Shown here in pieces: positions 18,328 to 27,796 of a stretch of 64,000 nt of DNA. Under the pieces are notes generated by a model. It was not told the DNA's origin. It made no database searches and worked only from the letters and a program-made list of their open reading frames with translations. Within the stretch, counting starts at the first letter, position 1, and every line of letters starts with the position of its first letter. The position numbers and the translations under genes were made by a program. The stretch is from Marinicellulosiphila megalodicopiae (GTDB lineage: Bacteria > Pseudomonadota > Gammaproteobacteria > Pseudomonadales > Natronospirillaceae), in NCBI RefSeq assembly GCF_045862395.1, contig NZ_AP023087.1, positions 1,798,001 through 1,862,000 of the forward strand, written 5' to 3'.

Positions 18328-18858
18328 ATGAACAAGTATCAAGATTTGGTGATTTTAGGTCGCATTACGTCGGTCTTTGGCATTAAAGGTTGGGTGAAAT
18401 TATTTTCATATACTGACCCTATGGATCAAATCTTAGACTACACCGATTGGCAAATCAGTAATGGTGGCCCTTGGCGTAGTATTGAAATCGATGCAGGTCG
18501 TTCTCATGGCAAAGGTATGGTTGTTCATATCGTTGGTTGTGATGATCGTGAAATTGCCAAAGAGTTTGGTGGTTACGAAATAGCGATTCATAAATCGGCA
18601 TTACCTTCTTTGGATCGTGATGACTTTTATTGGCATGAACTGGAAGGCTTAATTGTCTGGACAGTCGATGGAAAGAAGCTTGGTCGTGTTGATCATATGA
18701 TGAGCGCAGGCGGTGCTAACGATGTAATGGTGATAAAAGCCAATCGCGATAGTATTGATCAGCGTGAACGGATGATCCCTTATCTATTTGGTGAGGTGAT
18801 TAAATCGATTAGCTTAGAGGAACGTAAAATCGAAGTTGATTGGGATCCGGATTTTTAA
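18328..18858 (+). CDS. rimM: Ribosome maturation factor RimM
   Basis: RimM binds S19 and assists the folding of the 30S head. The N-terminal beta-barrel has VILGRITSVFGIKGWVKLFSYTD and the C-terminal PRC barrel has the conserved YWHELEGLIV and MIPYLFGEVIKSISLEERKIEVDWDPDF. The length is 176, as expected. It lies 17 bp after rpsP. Confidence 0.97.
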   Translation: MNKYQDLVILGRITSVFGIKGWVKLFSYTDPMDQILDYTDWQISNGGPWRSIEIDAGRSHGKGMVVHIVGCDDREIAKEFGGYEIAIHKSALPSLDRDDFYWHELEGLIVWTVDGKKLGRVDHMMSAGGANDVMVIKANRDSIDQRERMIPYLFGEVIKSISLEERKIEVDWDPDF

Positions 18859-19635
18859 GTGAGTAAAATGTGGTTTGGTGTCATTACCCTGTTTGAATCC
18901 ATGTTTGATGGGTTTTGTAACGAAGGGGTAGTGGGAAGAGCAATTCAATCTGATTTGCTAAAAGTGGATTTTTTTAATCCGCGCGACTTTACTACAGATG
19001 CACACAATACCGTGGATGACCGACCGTTTGGTGGTGGTCCCGGAATGTTGATGAAGGTTGAGCCTTTGCAAAAAGCCATCGAAGCTGCAAAATTGCAGAT
19101 CGGAAGCGATGCAAAAGTGATATATCTTTCACCTCAAGGTCAACCATTGGCGCAAAAAGGCGTTGAAAAGTTGGCACAAACTGACAAATTGATTTTTATT
19201 TGCGGTCGTTACGAAGGTATCGATGAGCGAGTCATTACACAGTTTGTAGACGAACAATGGTCTCTTGGAGATTTTGTTCTCAGTGGTGGTGAAGTTGCGG
19301 CGATGGCGTTTATGGATGCTATTTCCCGTCAAGTACCTGGTGTACTTGGAAAGCAATCGTCAGTATTAGAAGATTCGTTTGTCGAAGGTTTATTAGATTG
19401 TCCGCATTATACGCGTCCAGAAGAATTGAATGGCCAGACTGTGCCGAAGGTTTTGTTAAGTGGTCATCACGAAAATATTCGTAAATGGCGCTTAAAACAG
19501 TCGTTAGGAAATACTTGGGTAAATCGACCAGATTTACTGGAGAAACTAACGCTAACCCCAGAGCAGTTAATATTATTAGATGAATTTAAATGTGATTTTT
19601 TAACATTAAATCGCGCAGAACAGGAGTTGTCATAA
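18859..19635 (+). CDS. trmD: tRNA (guanine-37-N1)-methyltransferase
   Basis: TrmD methylates G37 next to the anticodon and so prevents +1 frameshifting. It is a SPOUT-class enzyme: DDRPFGGGPGMLMKVEPL, the trefoil-knot SAM loop YLSPQGQPL, FICGRYEGIDERV, WSLGDFVLSGGEVAAM and the C-terminal HYTRPEE are all present. The frame opens with a GTG right after the rimM stop (18859). An ATG at 18868, better spaced from AGTGAG, would give MWFGVITLFESMF and is a real alternative. Its last base overlaps the first base of rplS. Confidence 0.97.
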   Translation: MSKMWFGVITLFESMFDGFCNEGVVGRAIQSDLLKVDFFNPRDFTTDAHNTVDDRPFGGGPGMLMKVEPLQKAIEAAKLQIGSDAKVIYLSPQGQPLAQKGVEKLAQTDKLIFICGRYEGIDERVITQFVDEQWSLGDFVLSGGEVAAMAFMDAISRQVPGVLGKQSSVLEDSFVEGLLDCPHYTRPEELNGQTVPKVLLSGHHENIRKWRLKQSLGNTWVNRPDLLEKLTLTPEQLILLDEFKCDFLTLNRAEQELS

Positions 19636-20000
19636 TGAGCAACAAAAACAGCATTATTCAGGCTATCGAAGCTGAACAAACTGAAAAGCAAATCCCAGCT
19701 TTTCGCCCAGGCGATACAGTTGTTGTACAAGTTAAAGTAAAAGAAGGTACTCGTGAGCGTCTTCAAGCATACGAAGGTATTGTAATTGGCGTTCGTAGTC
19801 GTGGATTAAACTCTGCGTTTACAGTACGTAAAATCTCTCATGGTGTTGGTGTTGAACGTACGTTCCAAACTTACAGCCCATTAGTAGAAAGCGTTGAAGT
19901 TAAACGTCGTGGCGCAGTACGCCAAGCTAAATTGTACTACTTACGTGAGCTTTCTGGTAAAGCTGCTCGTATTAAAGAGCGTTTAAACCGTAAAGGTTAA
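19635..20000 (+). CDS. rplS: 50S ribosomal protein L19
   Basis: L19 lies at the 30S-50S interface. The 121 residues show IPAFRPGDTVVVQVKVKEGTRERLQAYEGIVIG, then GVGVERTFQTYSP and VKRRGAVRQAKLYYLRELSGKAARIKERL, the full family pattern. The start follows CAGGAG and overlaps the trmD stop by 1 nt. A terminator follows the gene. Confidence 0.98.
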   Translation: MSNKNSIIQAIEAEQTEKQIPAFRPGDTVVVQVKVKEGTRERLQAYEGIVIGVRSRGLNSAFTVRKISHGVGVERTFQTYSPLVESVEVKRRGAVRQAKLYYLRELSGKAARIKERLNRKG

Positions 20001-20051
20001 TCGTTATTGGATAAAATAATTGATTTTTTTTGAATCAATTTGCTAATCCGC

Positions 20052-20085
20052 AAAAAAAAGGTAGCTTAGGCTACCTTTTTTTTTT
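20052..20085 (+). terminator. Terminator of the rpsP operon
   Basis: An A-rich arm and ggtagc (20060-20065) pair with gctacc (20070-20075) and ten T residues around a TTAG loop. Confidence 0.92.
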
Positions 20086-20145
20086 GAACCCTATAAACTA
20101 TTGCGTCCTTTTGCTGTCAAAACCCTTTTGGTTTGGAGAAATAAA

Positions 20146-20985
20146 ATGAAGTTAACAATCGTCTCAATAATTGTGGCAATACTTATCGGGTTTGTATCCT
20201 TAGGTTTTGTGCAATCTAAAGCAACAGAAACACAGCAATCCGTCGCACCTCATATCGAAGCCGCAGCTGCAGTATCTGCACCAATATCTGAAAAGGATTT
20301 AAAAGTCCAACTCACTAAATCGCTTTCGGCTGTTTTTTCTAGAGATGCGGTGATCACCAATGCTAAAGCAACGCCTATTGATGGTGTCTATGAAGTGTTA
20401 TTTAATGAAGGTACGATTGTTTATACTACATTAGATGGAAGTTATTTCTTTTATGGCAGTAATTTGGGGTTGTTTCAAAATAATAATGGCGAAGTGGCAA
20501 ATTTAACTGCTAAAACTCTAGAGATTGCAGAGCAAAGTAAATCTAAAGATCGATTGCCATTGCTAAATCAAATGAGCCGCGATGATCTTGTTATTTTCTC
20601 CCCTAAGGGTGAGGTGAAAGCGTCAGTGATTGTATTTACCGATGTTGATTGCGGATATTGCCGAAAATTACATTCTGAAATAGAGTCATACTTAGATCTA
20701 GGGATTGAAATTAAATACGCTGCATTCCCAAGAGCTGGTCTAAGTGGCAACTCCTTTGATAAAATCGTTACTGCATGGTGTGCGCCTAATCAGCAGCAAA
20801 CGATGACAATGCTAAAAAGTAATCAGTCAGTAAAAATGCAAACTTGTGACAATCCTGTGGCGCAACAGTATCAGTTAGGTCGCCAAGTGGGTGTGACAGG
20901 TACACCTTCTATCTTTACTGAAGATGGACAAATCATACCTGGATATAGACCGGCTGCTGATTTAGCAAAAGTGTTGGGTATATAA
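20146..20985 (+). CDS. dsbC: Periplasmic thiol:disulfide interchange protein DsbC
   Basis: DsbC isomerises wrong disulfides in periplasmic proteins. The ATG at 20146 follows TGGAGA and gives a signal-anchor sequence MKLTIVSIIVAILIGFVSLGFVQS; an extension back to 20101 has no such support. The N-terminal dimerisation domain (GVYEVLFNEGTIVYTTLDGSYFFYG) is followed by a thioredoxin fold with the active site CGYC (Cys169, Cys172) and the cis-Pro loop TGTPSIF. The length is 279. It lies between rplS and hom, as in Pseudomonas. Confidence 0.94.
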   Translation: MKLTIVSIIVAILIGFVSLGFVQSKATETQQSVAPHIEAAAAVSAPISEKDLKVQLTKSLSAVFSRDAVITNAKATPIDGVYEVLFNEGTIVYTTLDGSYFFYGSNLGLFQNNNGEVANLTAKTLEIAEQSKSKDRLPLLNQMSRDDLVIFSPKGEVKASVIVFTDVDCGYCRKLHSEIESYLDLGIEIKYAAFPRAGLSGNSFDKIVTAWCAPNQQQTMTMLKSNQSVKMQTCDNPVAQQYQLGRQVGVTGTPSIFTEDGQIIPGYRPAADLAKVLGI

Positions 20986-21005
20986 CAAATAATAATTTTT
21001 ATGTA

Positions 21006-21032
21006 TAGGCATCTTCGGGTGTCTATTTTTTT
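21006..21032 (+). terminator. Hairpin with UUCG tetraloop after dsbC
   Basis: AGGCATC pairs with GGTGTCT (G-T pairs included) around a TTCG loop and is followed by ATTTTTTTG. It is 25 bp upstream of hom and may end dsbC transcripts or only weaken read-through into hom. Confidence 0.65.
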
Positions 21033-21056
21033 GTATTTAATTTTTGAGGTAATACA

Positions 21057-22358
21057 TTGAAATCGGTAAATGTTGGATTGTGCGGTTTAGGTACCGTTGG
21101 TGGAGGCACATATCGTGTTCTTAGAGATAACCAAGCTCAAATTAGCGCGCGAGCAGGTTTTCCAATTAATATTACGCACATTGGTATGCGTACTGTTAAA
21201 GAAGGCTATGACTACACGGGCATTACGGTTTCTCAAGATTTACTAGAAGTGACTATAGACCCAAATGTTGATGTGGTTGTAGAATTAATTGGCGGCTACG
21301 ATTTAGCAAAAGAAATCGTAATGAGTGCCATTGAAAACGGAAAGCACGTTGTAACAGCAAACAAAGCATTAATTGCTGTACATGGTAATGAGATTTTTGC
21401 AGCAGCGTCTAAAAAGGGCGTAACGGTTAATTTTGAAGCAGCGGTTGCTGGTGGTATTCCAATCATCAAAGCAATGCGTGAAGGTTTGGTTGCTAATAAA
21501 GTAACAAGCTTGGCAGGTATCATTAACGGTACAGGTAACTTCATTTTGACTGAAATGCGTGACAAAGGTCGTGCGTTTGAAGATGTATTAAAAGAAGCAC
21601 AAGAGCTAGGTTACGCAGAAGCGGACCCAACATTTGATGTTGAAGGTATTGATGCGGCACATAAATTAACGATTTTAGCGTCGATCGCTTTTGGTATGCC
21701 ATTACAGTTTGAAAAAGCCTACACAGAAGGCATCAGCAAAATTACAGCACAAGATGTCAATTACGCTGAAGAGCTAGGTTATAGAATCAAACACTTAGGT
21801 GTAGCGGTTAAGCGTGAAAACGGCATTGAGATGCGTGTTCACCCAACGTTAATCCCTGAAAAATCATTAATAGCTAACGTAAATGGCGTGTTAAACGCAG
21901 TATTAGTTAACTGCGATGCAGTGGGTCAAACTATGTATTCTGGCGCAGGCGCTGGCGATACAGCAACGGCTTCATCGGTGATTGCTGATATCGTAGATGT
22001 TGCAAGATTAGTCGGCACAAACGCTCGCCCAGTACCGCATTTAGGCTTTGGTGAAATTGATGATTCAATTGAAATTTTAGATGTAGATCAATCTGAAACG
22101 GGTTTTTACCTTAGAATTGAAGTCTCAGACAAAGTCGGCGTAATGGCGAAAATCGCTCAAATTATGAGTGAAAACGCCATTAATATTGAAGCGATTTTAC
22201 AAAAAGAGCCTGCTGAAGACGCAAAAACATTACCTGTGATTATGTTAACGCATAAAGTAAAAGAACAGGATATGAACACAGCAATCAAAAAATTAGAAGC
22301 ATTAGACGATGTGGTTGAGCCAGTTGTCCGCATTCGTGTTGAACATTTAAACGGTTAA
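21057..22358 (+). CDS. hom: Homoserine dehydrogenase
   Basis: Hom reduces aspartate semialdehyde to homoserine with NAD(P)H. The start is a TTG at 21057 placed 6 nt after GAGGT and gives the conserved beginning (M)KSVNVGLCGLGTVGGGTYRVL, the Rossmann nucleotide site. The catalytic region has VTANKALIAVHG, GGIPIIKAMREGL, GIINGTGNFILTEM and GYAEADPTFDVEGIDAAHKL. A C-terminal ACT domain (FYLRIEVSDKVGVMAKIAQIMSE) implies feedback control by threonine. The length is 433. thrC follows after 4 bp. Confidence 0.97.
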   Translation: MKSVNVGLCGLGTVGGGTYRVLRDNQAQISARAGFPINITHIGMRTVKEGYDYTGITVSQDLLEVTIDPNVDVVVELIGGYDLAKEIVMSAIENGKHVVTANKALIAVHGNEIFAAASKKGVTVNFEAAVAGGIPIIKAMREGLVANKVTSLAGIINGTGNFILTEMRDKGRAFEDVLKEAQELGYAEADPTFDVEGIDAAHKLTILASIAFGMPLQFEKAYTEGISKITAQDVNYAEELGYRIKHLGVAVKRENGIEMRVHPTLIPEKSLIANVNGVLNAVLVNCDAVGQTMYSGAGAGDTATASSVIADIVDVARLVGTNARPVPHLGFGEIDDSIEILDVDQSETGFYLRIEVSDKVGVMAKIAQIMSENAINIEAILQKEPAEDAKTLPVIMLTHKVKEQDMNTAIKKLEALDDVVEPVVRIRVEHLNG

Positions 22359-22362
22359 GAAA

Positions 22363-23754
22363 ATGAAATACATAAGCACAAGAGGCCAAGCGCCAGAATT
22401 AAATTTTGAAGACGTATTATTAACAGGCTTAGCAAGCGATGGCGGCCTATACGTTCCAAAAGACATTCCACAATTTAGCCAAGAAGAAATTCAGTCTTGG
22501 GCAGAATTACCGTACCACGAATTAGCATTTAAAGTGATTTCGCCATTTGTGGGTGACAGCTTTGATGAAAAAACCTTAAAGCGTATCTTAAAAGAAACCT
22601 ACACAGGTTTTGCGCATAAAGCCGTCGCGCCATTGCAGCAAATTGATCATAACGAATACGTGTTGGAATTATTCCACGGTCCAACATTAGCGTTTAAAGA
22701 TTTCGCATTACAATTGTTAGGTCGTCTTTTAGATGAGTCTTTACAAAAACGTGATGAGAAAGTTGTGATCATGGGCGCAACATCTGGTGATACTGGATCT
22801 GCGGCTATTGAAGGCACAAAAGCATGTAAAAATGTTGATATCTTTATTTTGCATCCGCATAACCGTGTATCTGAAGTTCAGCGTCGTCAAATGACCACCA
22901 TAAAAGGTGATAATATTCATAACATCGCCATTGAAGGTAACTTTGATGATTGCCAGCAAATGATTAAACAATCCTTTGCTGATCAGTCTTTCTTACGTGG
23001 CGAGCGTCGTTTAGTTGCGGTTAACTCAATTAACTGGGCGAGAATTGTTGCACAAATCGTTTATTATTTTTACGCGTCACTGAACTTAGGTGGCCCAAAA
23101 CGCGAAATGGCATTCTCAGTACCGACTGGTAACTTTGGTGATATTTTTGCGGGTTACATTGCTAAGAAAATGGGTTTACCTATTAAGCAATTAATCGTAG
23201 CAACCAATAAAAACGATATTTTACATCGTTTCTTAAGCAAAAATTTATACGAAAAGCACCCTTTACAACACACGTTATCGCCATCAATGGATATCGTGGT
23301 TTCTAGTAATTTTGAGCGTTTATTGTTTGATCTTGAAGATCGCAATGGCGAAAAATTAGCTGAACTAATGGAAAAAATGGGATCTGAAACCGTTTCTTTA
23401 GACGAAGCTAAAATGTCTAAAGCACGTGAATTATTCGATTCATACGCAGTTGATGATCAAACCACCTCTGACACCATTAAAGAAGTGTTTGAACAGTCTG
23501 AATACTTGCTTGACCCTCATACGGCTATTGGTGTTAAAGCCGCTCGTGAAACACGTCGTGACATGAATATTCCAATGATTACATTGGGAACAGCACATCC
23601 AGTTAAATTTACAGATGCAATCAAAAAAGCGGGCTTAGTTTCGCCAAGCTTGCCAGCGCATTTAAGTGATTTAATGGAGCGTGAAGAGAAATTCAGTGTG
23701 TTAGAGAATGATCTTAAAGCGGTTCACAACTTTGTAGAAAAGACTATTTTCTAA
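22363..23754 (+). CDS. thrC: Threonine synthase
   Basis: ThrC turns O-phosphohomoserine into threonine with pyridoxal phosphate. The start region MKYISTRGQAPELNFEDVLLTGLASDGGLYVPKDIP is typical of the long (about 460-residue) class. The PLP lysine is in GPTLAFKDFALQLLG, and the phosphate loop is seen in GATSGDTGSAAIEGT. The length is 463. It forms the hom-thrC operon and ends at a perfect palindromic terminator. Confidence 0.97.
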   Translation: MKYISTRGQAPELNFEDVLLTGLASDGGLYVPKDIPQFSQEEIQSWAELPYHELAFKVISPFVGDSFDEKTLKRILKETYTGFAHKAVAPLQQIDHNEYVLELFHGPTLAFKDFALQLLGRLLDESLQKRDEKVVIMGATSGDTGSAAIEGTKACKNVDIFILHPHNRVSEVQRRQMTTIKGDNIHNIAIEGNFDDCQQMIKQSFADQSFLRGERRLVAVNSINWARIVAQIVYYFYASLNLGGPKREMAFSVPTGNFGDIFAGYIAKKMGLPIKQLIVATNKNDILHRFLSKNLYEKHPLQHTLSPSMDIVVSSNFERLLFDLEDRNGEKLAELMEKMGSETVSLDEAKMSKARELFDSYAVDDQTTSDTIKEVFEQSEYLLDPHTAIGVKAARETRRDMNIPMITLGTAHPVKFTDAIKKAGLVSPSLPAHLSDLMEREEKFSVLENDLKAVHNFVEKTIF

Positions 23755-23780
23755 ATGTGAATTTGAGATTGAAAAAATAA

Positions 23781-23808
23781 AAAAGACCGAATATTCGGTC
23801 TTTTTTTT
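23781..23808. terminator. Bidirectional terminator between thrC and the VTT gene
   Basis: aaaagaccga (23781-23790) and tcggtctttt (23795-23804) form a perfect stem with an ATAT loop, with A and T runs on each side. It serves both converging genes. Confidence 0.92.
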
Positions 23809-23821
23809 GTTTAATAAAAAA

Positions 23822-24487
23822 TTAAGCTTGTTCGGCTTTTTTAAATTTCTTAATGATTCTTGGAATATAAATAACAAAAGCCAATAAACCAATGGCTATA
23901 AAAATACGTGAAATCGTTTGTGGCAGATCGCTCTGGCCATTTAACGACTGAGCCGTTGCGTGTCCTAAATAGTTGTAAGCAAGACTGCCTGGTGCCATAC
24001 AAATAAATGAGGTGATGGCATACACGCTCAGACGAATACGAGTTAGGCCAAGTGCGTAATTAAGTAATGAAAAAGGAAATACAGGCACTAAGCGTACAAA
24101 AGCAATGAATCGCCAGCCTTCTTTATCGACCCCAGCTTGTAATTGGTTTAATCGGTCACCTGATTTTTTTTCAATCCAATCACGAGCGACAAATCTAGAA
24201 ATAATAAATGCAATGGATGCACCGATTGTAGCGCCAATTAATGTAAATAATGTACCAAATATAGGGCCAAATAATGCACCACCAGCAAGCGTGATCAGTG
24301 AGCCTGGAATGAAAAATACAGTCGAGACAATGTAGATACAAATGAATATAACCGGTGCCCAATATCCTAAGCTTTTTAACCAAGTTTGAAGTTCTTCAAA
24401 ATTAATGTGTTCGCGAAAAATAAACACACAGGTAATGGCTGTGATCAGTAGAGCTAGAATTAATAGTTTAATTATTTTTGATTTCAT
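23822..24487 (-). CDS. TVP38/TMEM64 (VTT-domain) inner-membrane protein
   Basis: The 221-residue protein has about six membrane segments and the VTT/DedA-like core: STVFFIPGSLITLAGGALFGPIFGTLFTLIGATIGASIAFIISRFVARDWIEKK, followed by FIAFVRLVPVFPFSLLNYALGLT. VTT proteins are related to DedA and are thought to act in lipid scrambling or carrier-lipid recycling. The start overlaps the stop of the upstream hydroxylase gene by 4 nt, so the two are co-transcribed. Confidence 0.9.
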   Translation of the reverse strand: MKSKIIKLLILALLITAITCVFIFREHINFEELQTWLKSLGYWAPVIFICIYIVSTVFFIPGSLITLAGGALFGPIFGTLFTLIGATIGASIAFIISRFVARDWIEKKSGDRLNQLQAGVDKEGWRFIAFVRLVPVFPFSLLNYALGLTRIRLSVYAITSFICMAPGSLAYNYLGHATAQSLNGQSDLPQTISRIFIAIGLLAFVIYIPRIIKKFKKAEQA

Positions 24488-25293
24488 GAGCGCTTCTTAA
24501 AAGGTAAAGTTAATATCGAAAAAATAGGTTGAGTGTCTTGTTTGTCTTGTAATTCTTCTAAACCTATCACAAAATTTTCATCATCTGCTTGGACTTTATA
24601 GCTGCCAAATAATATGTCCCACCAAATTAAATGAAAGCCAAAATTTTTCTGACTGTCTTTTAAATTTGTACTGTGATGAATTTCGTGAACGTTTCTTGTC
24701 ACAATTGCGTATCTCAAAATTTTATCCAATTTAGTCGGTAGGCGAATATTGCTGTGATTAAACATAGCTAATACGTTTAATAATGTTTCAAATATCACCA
24801 CAGCAATAACCGGTGCGCCTAACACTAAAATGGCTAATAATTTAATCATTAAAGACATAACCATCTCTATTGGATGAAACCTAACGGCAGTTGTTACATC
24901 TATATCCAAATCAGCGTGATGAACTTTGTGAATGGCCCACAAAAAATCGATCACATGGAATAATCGATGTTGCCAATAAATGAATAAATCAAGCAAAATC
25001 ACGCATAAGATAACATTCAATGTTAATGGGATTTCGAAATAATTAAATAACCCAATTTGATGATTTTGAGCGTAAATAGCTGCGCTGATCGCTGCAATGG
25101 GGGTGGCAAAACGTAAAATTACACTATTTATTATCATTAAAAATAAATGATGCAGCCAGCGTGAGGTTTTATTTTGAGTGAGGGGGCGGTTAGGATGAAT
25201 CCTTTCAATCAACCCAAAAATAAACAAGGCTAAAAAAAAGAAGAATAAGCGGATGTAGGATTCATGTTCAATTAAAAAATTACTTATATTCAT
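24484..25293 (-). CDS. Fatty acid hydroxylase / sterol desaturase family membrane protein
   Basis: The 269-residue integral membrane protein carries the three histidine clusters of the di-iron hydroxylase superfamily: HRLFH, HKVHH and HEIHH, with additional His in RFHP. Four or more hydrophobic segments surround them. Bacterial members hydroxylate or desaturate fatty acids, carotenoids or hopanoids; this one most resembles the small group with HKVHHADLDIDVTTAVRFHP. Its stop codon overlaps the start of the VTT gene. Confidence 0.9.
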   Translation of the reverse strand: MNISNFLIEHESYIRLFFFFLALFIFGLIERIHPNRPLTQNKTSRWLHHLFLMIINSVILRFATPIAAISAAIYAQNHQIGLFNYFEIPLTLNVILCVILLDLFIYWQHRLFHVIDFLWAIHKVHHADLDIDVTTAVRFHPIEMVMSLMIKLLAILVLGAPVIAVVIFETLLNVLAMFNHSNIRLPTKLDKILRYAIVTRNVHEIHHSTNLKDSQKNFGFHLIWWDILFGSYKVQADDENFVIGLEELQDKQDTQPIFSILTLPFKKRS

Positions 25294-25361
25294 AGTCAGT
25301 TGGCTTTTTCTGGTTGGCTGTCGCTATACTGAATTTAGATGTTTTTATAAAGTTTGTATAT

Positions 25362-26330
25362 ATGAAAAAATTGTTTTTGAGTTGCATGCTGAGTTTAATG
25401 GTATGTCATATTGGATATTCTATTTCAAGTGATACTAAAACAAACGGCATTAAAGGTAAGATTTTGTCTGGCCAAGATGTGAACCTAACGCTACCTTGGA
25501 TGGCGGGAATGTATGTTTCCCATAATAACTCTGTTTGCTTACATGCTGATGGTTGCTTTGACAGTTTTGTTTTTAGCTGCGCGGCTGCTTTAATTCATCA
25601 GCAGTGGTTAGTAACAGCAGCGCATTGCGTCACGGTTTCATCTGAAGTGATTGAGCCCCAAGCGTTAAATTTATTTTTGGGGGAGTATCAATTAGGGGAG
25701 GTTGTGGAATTTGAGCCTGTCGAACAGATAATCGTACATGAGTTATATGCAAGCTCAGAAGACTATAAGTACGATATTGCATTGATTAAATTAGTTGAGC
25801 CTGTGTTATTTAACCCCATTGAAATAATAAGTGAGGGTAAAGAATCATTGATAACACCTAGTCATTATTTGTTATTAGCCGGTTGGGGCAGAGATTTACG
25901 TGATGGGTTTTACTATTATCCTGATCAATTACAAATGACAAACCTAAGTTATGTTTTGCCGGCTGCTTGCAAAGAAATATTTGATCCGTTTACTCAGTTA
26001 GAGGACACTCAAATGTGTGCTGGTGGGGATGGCATTCATGATGCCTGCGACGGCGATAGCGGTGGGCCGTTAATTATTAATATAGCCGGTAGATGGAAGT
26101 TGGTGGGATTAGTCAGTTTTGGTGTTGAGATTTGCGCCCTTGAGGGTTATCCAACTGTATTTACACGTCTATCTCAGTATAAAACATGGATCACAGGAAA
26201 AGGCGTACCAGCAAATAATATAGAGTTAGGGCATATTAACTTGGTTTGGGTATTGATGATTTCTATCATGTCGCTGATATTGAAGCGATGGGCTCAAATC
26301 AAACAAGCATTGGTCTATCAAAAGAAATAA
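25362..26330 (+). CDS. Secreted trypsin-like serine protease with C-terminal membrane helix
   Basis: The ATG at 25362 gives a signal peptide (MKKLFLSCMLSLMVCHIGYS); the upstream extension to 25314 is not plausible. The S1 catalytic triad is complete: His88 in TAAHC, Asp138 in YDIALIKL and Ser233 in GDSGGP, with Asp six residues before that Ser (ACDGDSGG), which suggests trypsin-like Arg/Lys specificity. Six or more cysteines are placed for disulfides. The C-terminus has one hydrophobic helix (LVWVLMISIMSLIL) followed by basic residues, so the protease may stay membrane-tethered. The last 105 bp, which encode the helix, overlap the converging MocR gene. Confidence 0.9.
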   Translation: MKKLFLSCMLSLMVCHIGYSISSDTKTNGIKGKILSGQDVNLTLPWMAGMYVSHNNSVCLHADGCFDSFVFSCAAALIHQQWLVTAAHCVTVSSEVIEPQALNLFLGEYQLGEVVEFEPVEQIIVHELYASSEDYKYDIALIKLVEPVLFNPIEIISEGKESLITPSHYLLLAGWGRDLRDGFYYYPDQLQMTNLSYVLPAACKEIFDPFTQLEDTQMCAGGDGIHDACDGDSGGPLIINIAGRWKLVGLVSFGVEICALEGYPTVFTRLSQYKTWITGKGVPANNIELGHINLVWVLMISIMSLILKRWAQIKQALVYQKK

Positions 26331-27674
26331 TTTATCAATTTCTGGAAAGGGTAGATGAGCGAAACATAATCTTACACCATACATTGCCTCAGAGTTAAAT
26401 GGCTTTAACCACTGGGGCTGATAATCAAAAAGAAAAATCTCTTGGGTTAAACTGATAATTTCTTGATTACCCAATGCCATTTTTAATTGTTCGCTGCTTT
26501 GTTCGTCTTCGCATTCAATCCACATTATACCTAGAAAAATATTCACATTTTGCTTAAGTGAGGCAATTGTTTTGCACTTAGGAAATACGTGAGTAAAAAC
26601 AAAATCATTTAATTGACTGTGTTTTGCTTGCCAGGAATTAAAAAAATCTCCATTTGTAAATAGTTTTTTCAAATAAGAGTTGGCGTGAATTTCATTAATA
26701 TTTGATTGGCTTTGAATGATATTTTGGAAGTCAAAATCCCAAACATTTGGGTATTGAATCGCGCAATAGTGTGTGATTGAATCGAATAAAACTGTTGTAG
26801 AACAAAGTGAAATAGTCGTGTCAGGCAAAAGGTTTGAAAAATTAAGTTTAGGTCTTTCAAGCCAGTTTAAACTGGCATCTTCAATAATAAAGACTTGATA
26901 TTTTTTGCAGAGTACAGCAATTTCATTTTTTTGAGTGTTACTAAGCGTCAGCCCAGTAGGTGTATGGGTGTGGCTGTGTATAAAGAACGCTTTAGGCTGA
27001 TAAATTTTACAATATTGTTCTATAACAGCAATATTCAATTCATCATTTTTAAAAGAAAGGGATTTTAATTTTACTTGGTGATTTAATGCGATTTTTGAAA
27101 TTCCTGGGTGCGTTAAATTAAGACATAATACTGTGTCTTTTGAAGTGAGAAGTGTTGAAAAACAAAAATCTAAGGATTCATAAATATTGGAAGTCAATCT
27201 GGTTTTACGATCTTGGGATGGCATGTGTAATTGATCAAACCAAATATCCAGTATCTGTTGTATATCAGTGTTTATAGTGTTTGATGATGAAGAAGCAAAT
27301 GAATTATCATTCATCAAAATGCAGCGAAGTTTGCGGGTATCAAAACGAAGGGATGATTCATTGATAGAATTTGATTGGGTTTGAATTTGATAACACGTAA
27401 AACTGCCTTTTCCAGGAAGGTTTTGAATGAAACTTAGCAATGCTAAATGTTGATACACCCGATTGATAGTCGCCAATGTTAAATTCAGGGCACTAGATAA
27501 TTGTCGTTGCGAGGGTAATGCTGTATTAATTGAAACGTCATTTGATTGAATTGAGTTTTGAAAACAGTTAGCTACTAATATGTATTTTTTATCTTTATTT
27601 GTGCAAGTTTGTAAGCTGTAAATTGCTTGATTTATGGTGTTATCCCAAATTGAATCAATCATTTTTGTGTCCAT
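26226..27674 (-). CDS. MocR-like (GntR-HTH plus aminotransferase-fold) regulator, PLP lysine missing
   Basis: The 482-residue protein (ATG at 27674; a second ATG at 27662 is possible) begins with a GntR-type winged helix, ALPSQRQLSSALNLTLATINRVYQHLALLSFIQNLPGKGSF, then a class I aminotransferase fold with HSHTHTPTGLTLS and VFIIEDASLNW. MocR proteins usually carry PLP on a Lys in an S-x-S-K motif. Here the aligned segment reads ISLCSTTVLFDS, with Val (about residue 295) in place of that Lys, so a Schiff base with PLP is not expected. It is divergent from the PhzF-family gene, the likely target. Its 3' end overlaps the protease gene by 105 bp. Confidence 0.8.
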   Translation of the reverse strand: MDTKMIDSIWDNTINQAIYSLQTCTNKDKKYILVANCFQNSIQSNDVSINTALPSQRQLSSALNLTLATINRVYQHLALLSFIQNLPGKGSFTCYQIQTQSNSINESSLRFDTRKLRCILMNDNSFASSSSNTINTDIQQILDIWFDQLHMPSQDRKTRLTSNIYESLDFCFSTLLTSKDTVLCLNLTHPGISKIALNHQVKLKSLSFKNDELNIAVIEQYCKIYQPKAFFIHSHTHTPTGLTLSNTQKNEIAVLCKKYQVFIIEDASLNWLERPKLNFSNLLPDTTISLCSTTVLFDSITHYCAIQYPNVWDFDFQNIIQSQSNINEIHANSYLKKLFTNGDFFNSWQAKHSQLNDFVFTHVFPKCKTIASLKQNVNIFLGIMWIECEDEQSSEQLKMALGNQEIISLTQEIFLFDYQPQWLKPFNSEAMYGVRLCFAHLPFPEIDKLFLLIDQCLFDLSPSLQYQRHDRNHQYPNQVNMP

Positions 27675-27796
27675 TGTTGTTCTATAACGGTTTAAATAAA
27701 GACCATAAGTACAAAAAAAGCCAGTTTGGGGTGGAAAATTATCTGAAAATAGGTAGATTGTACTTTTGATAATTAATTTATGGGGTTCACTAAATA

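Noticed and set aside
26226..26330. GlyGly-CTERM sorting signal at the protease C-terminus
   Set aside because: A hydrophobic helix and basic tail are present, but no Gly-Gly motif precedes them.
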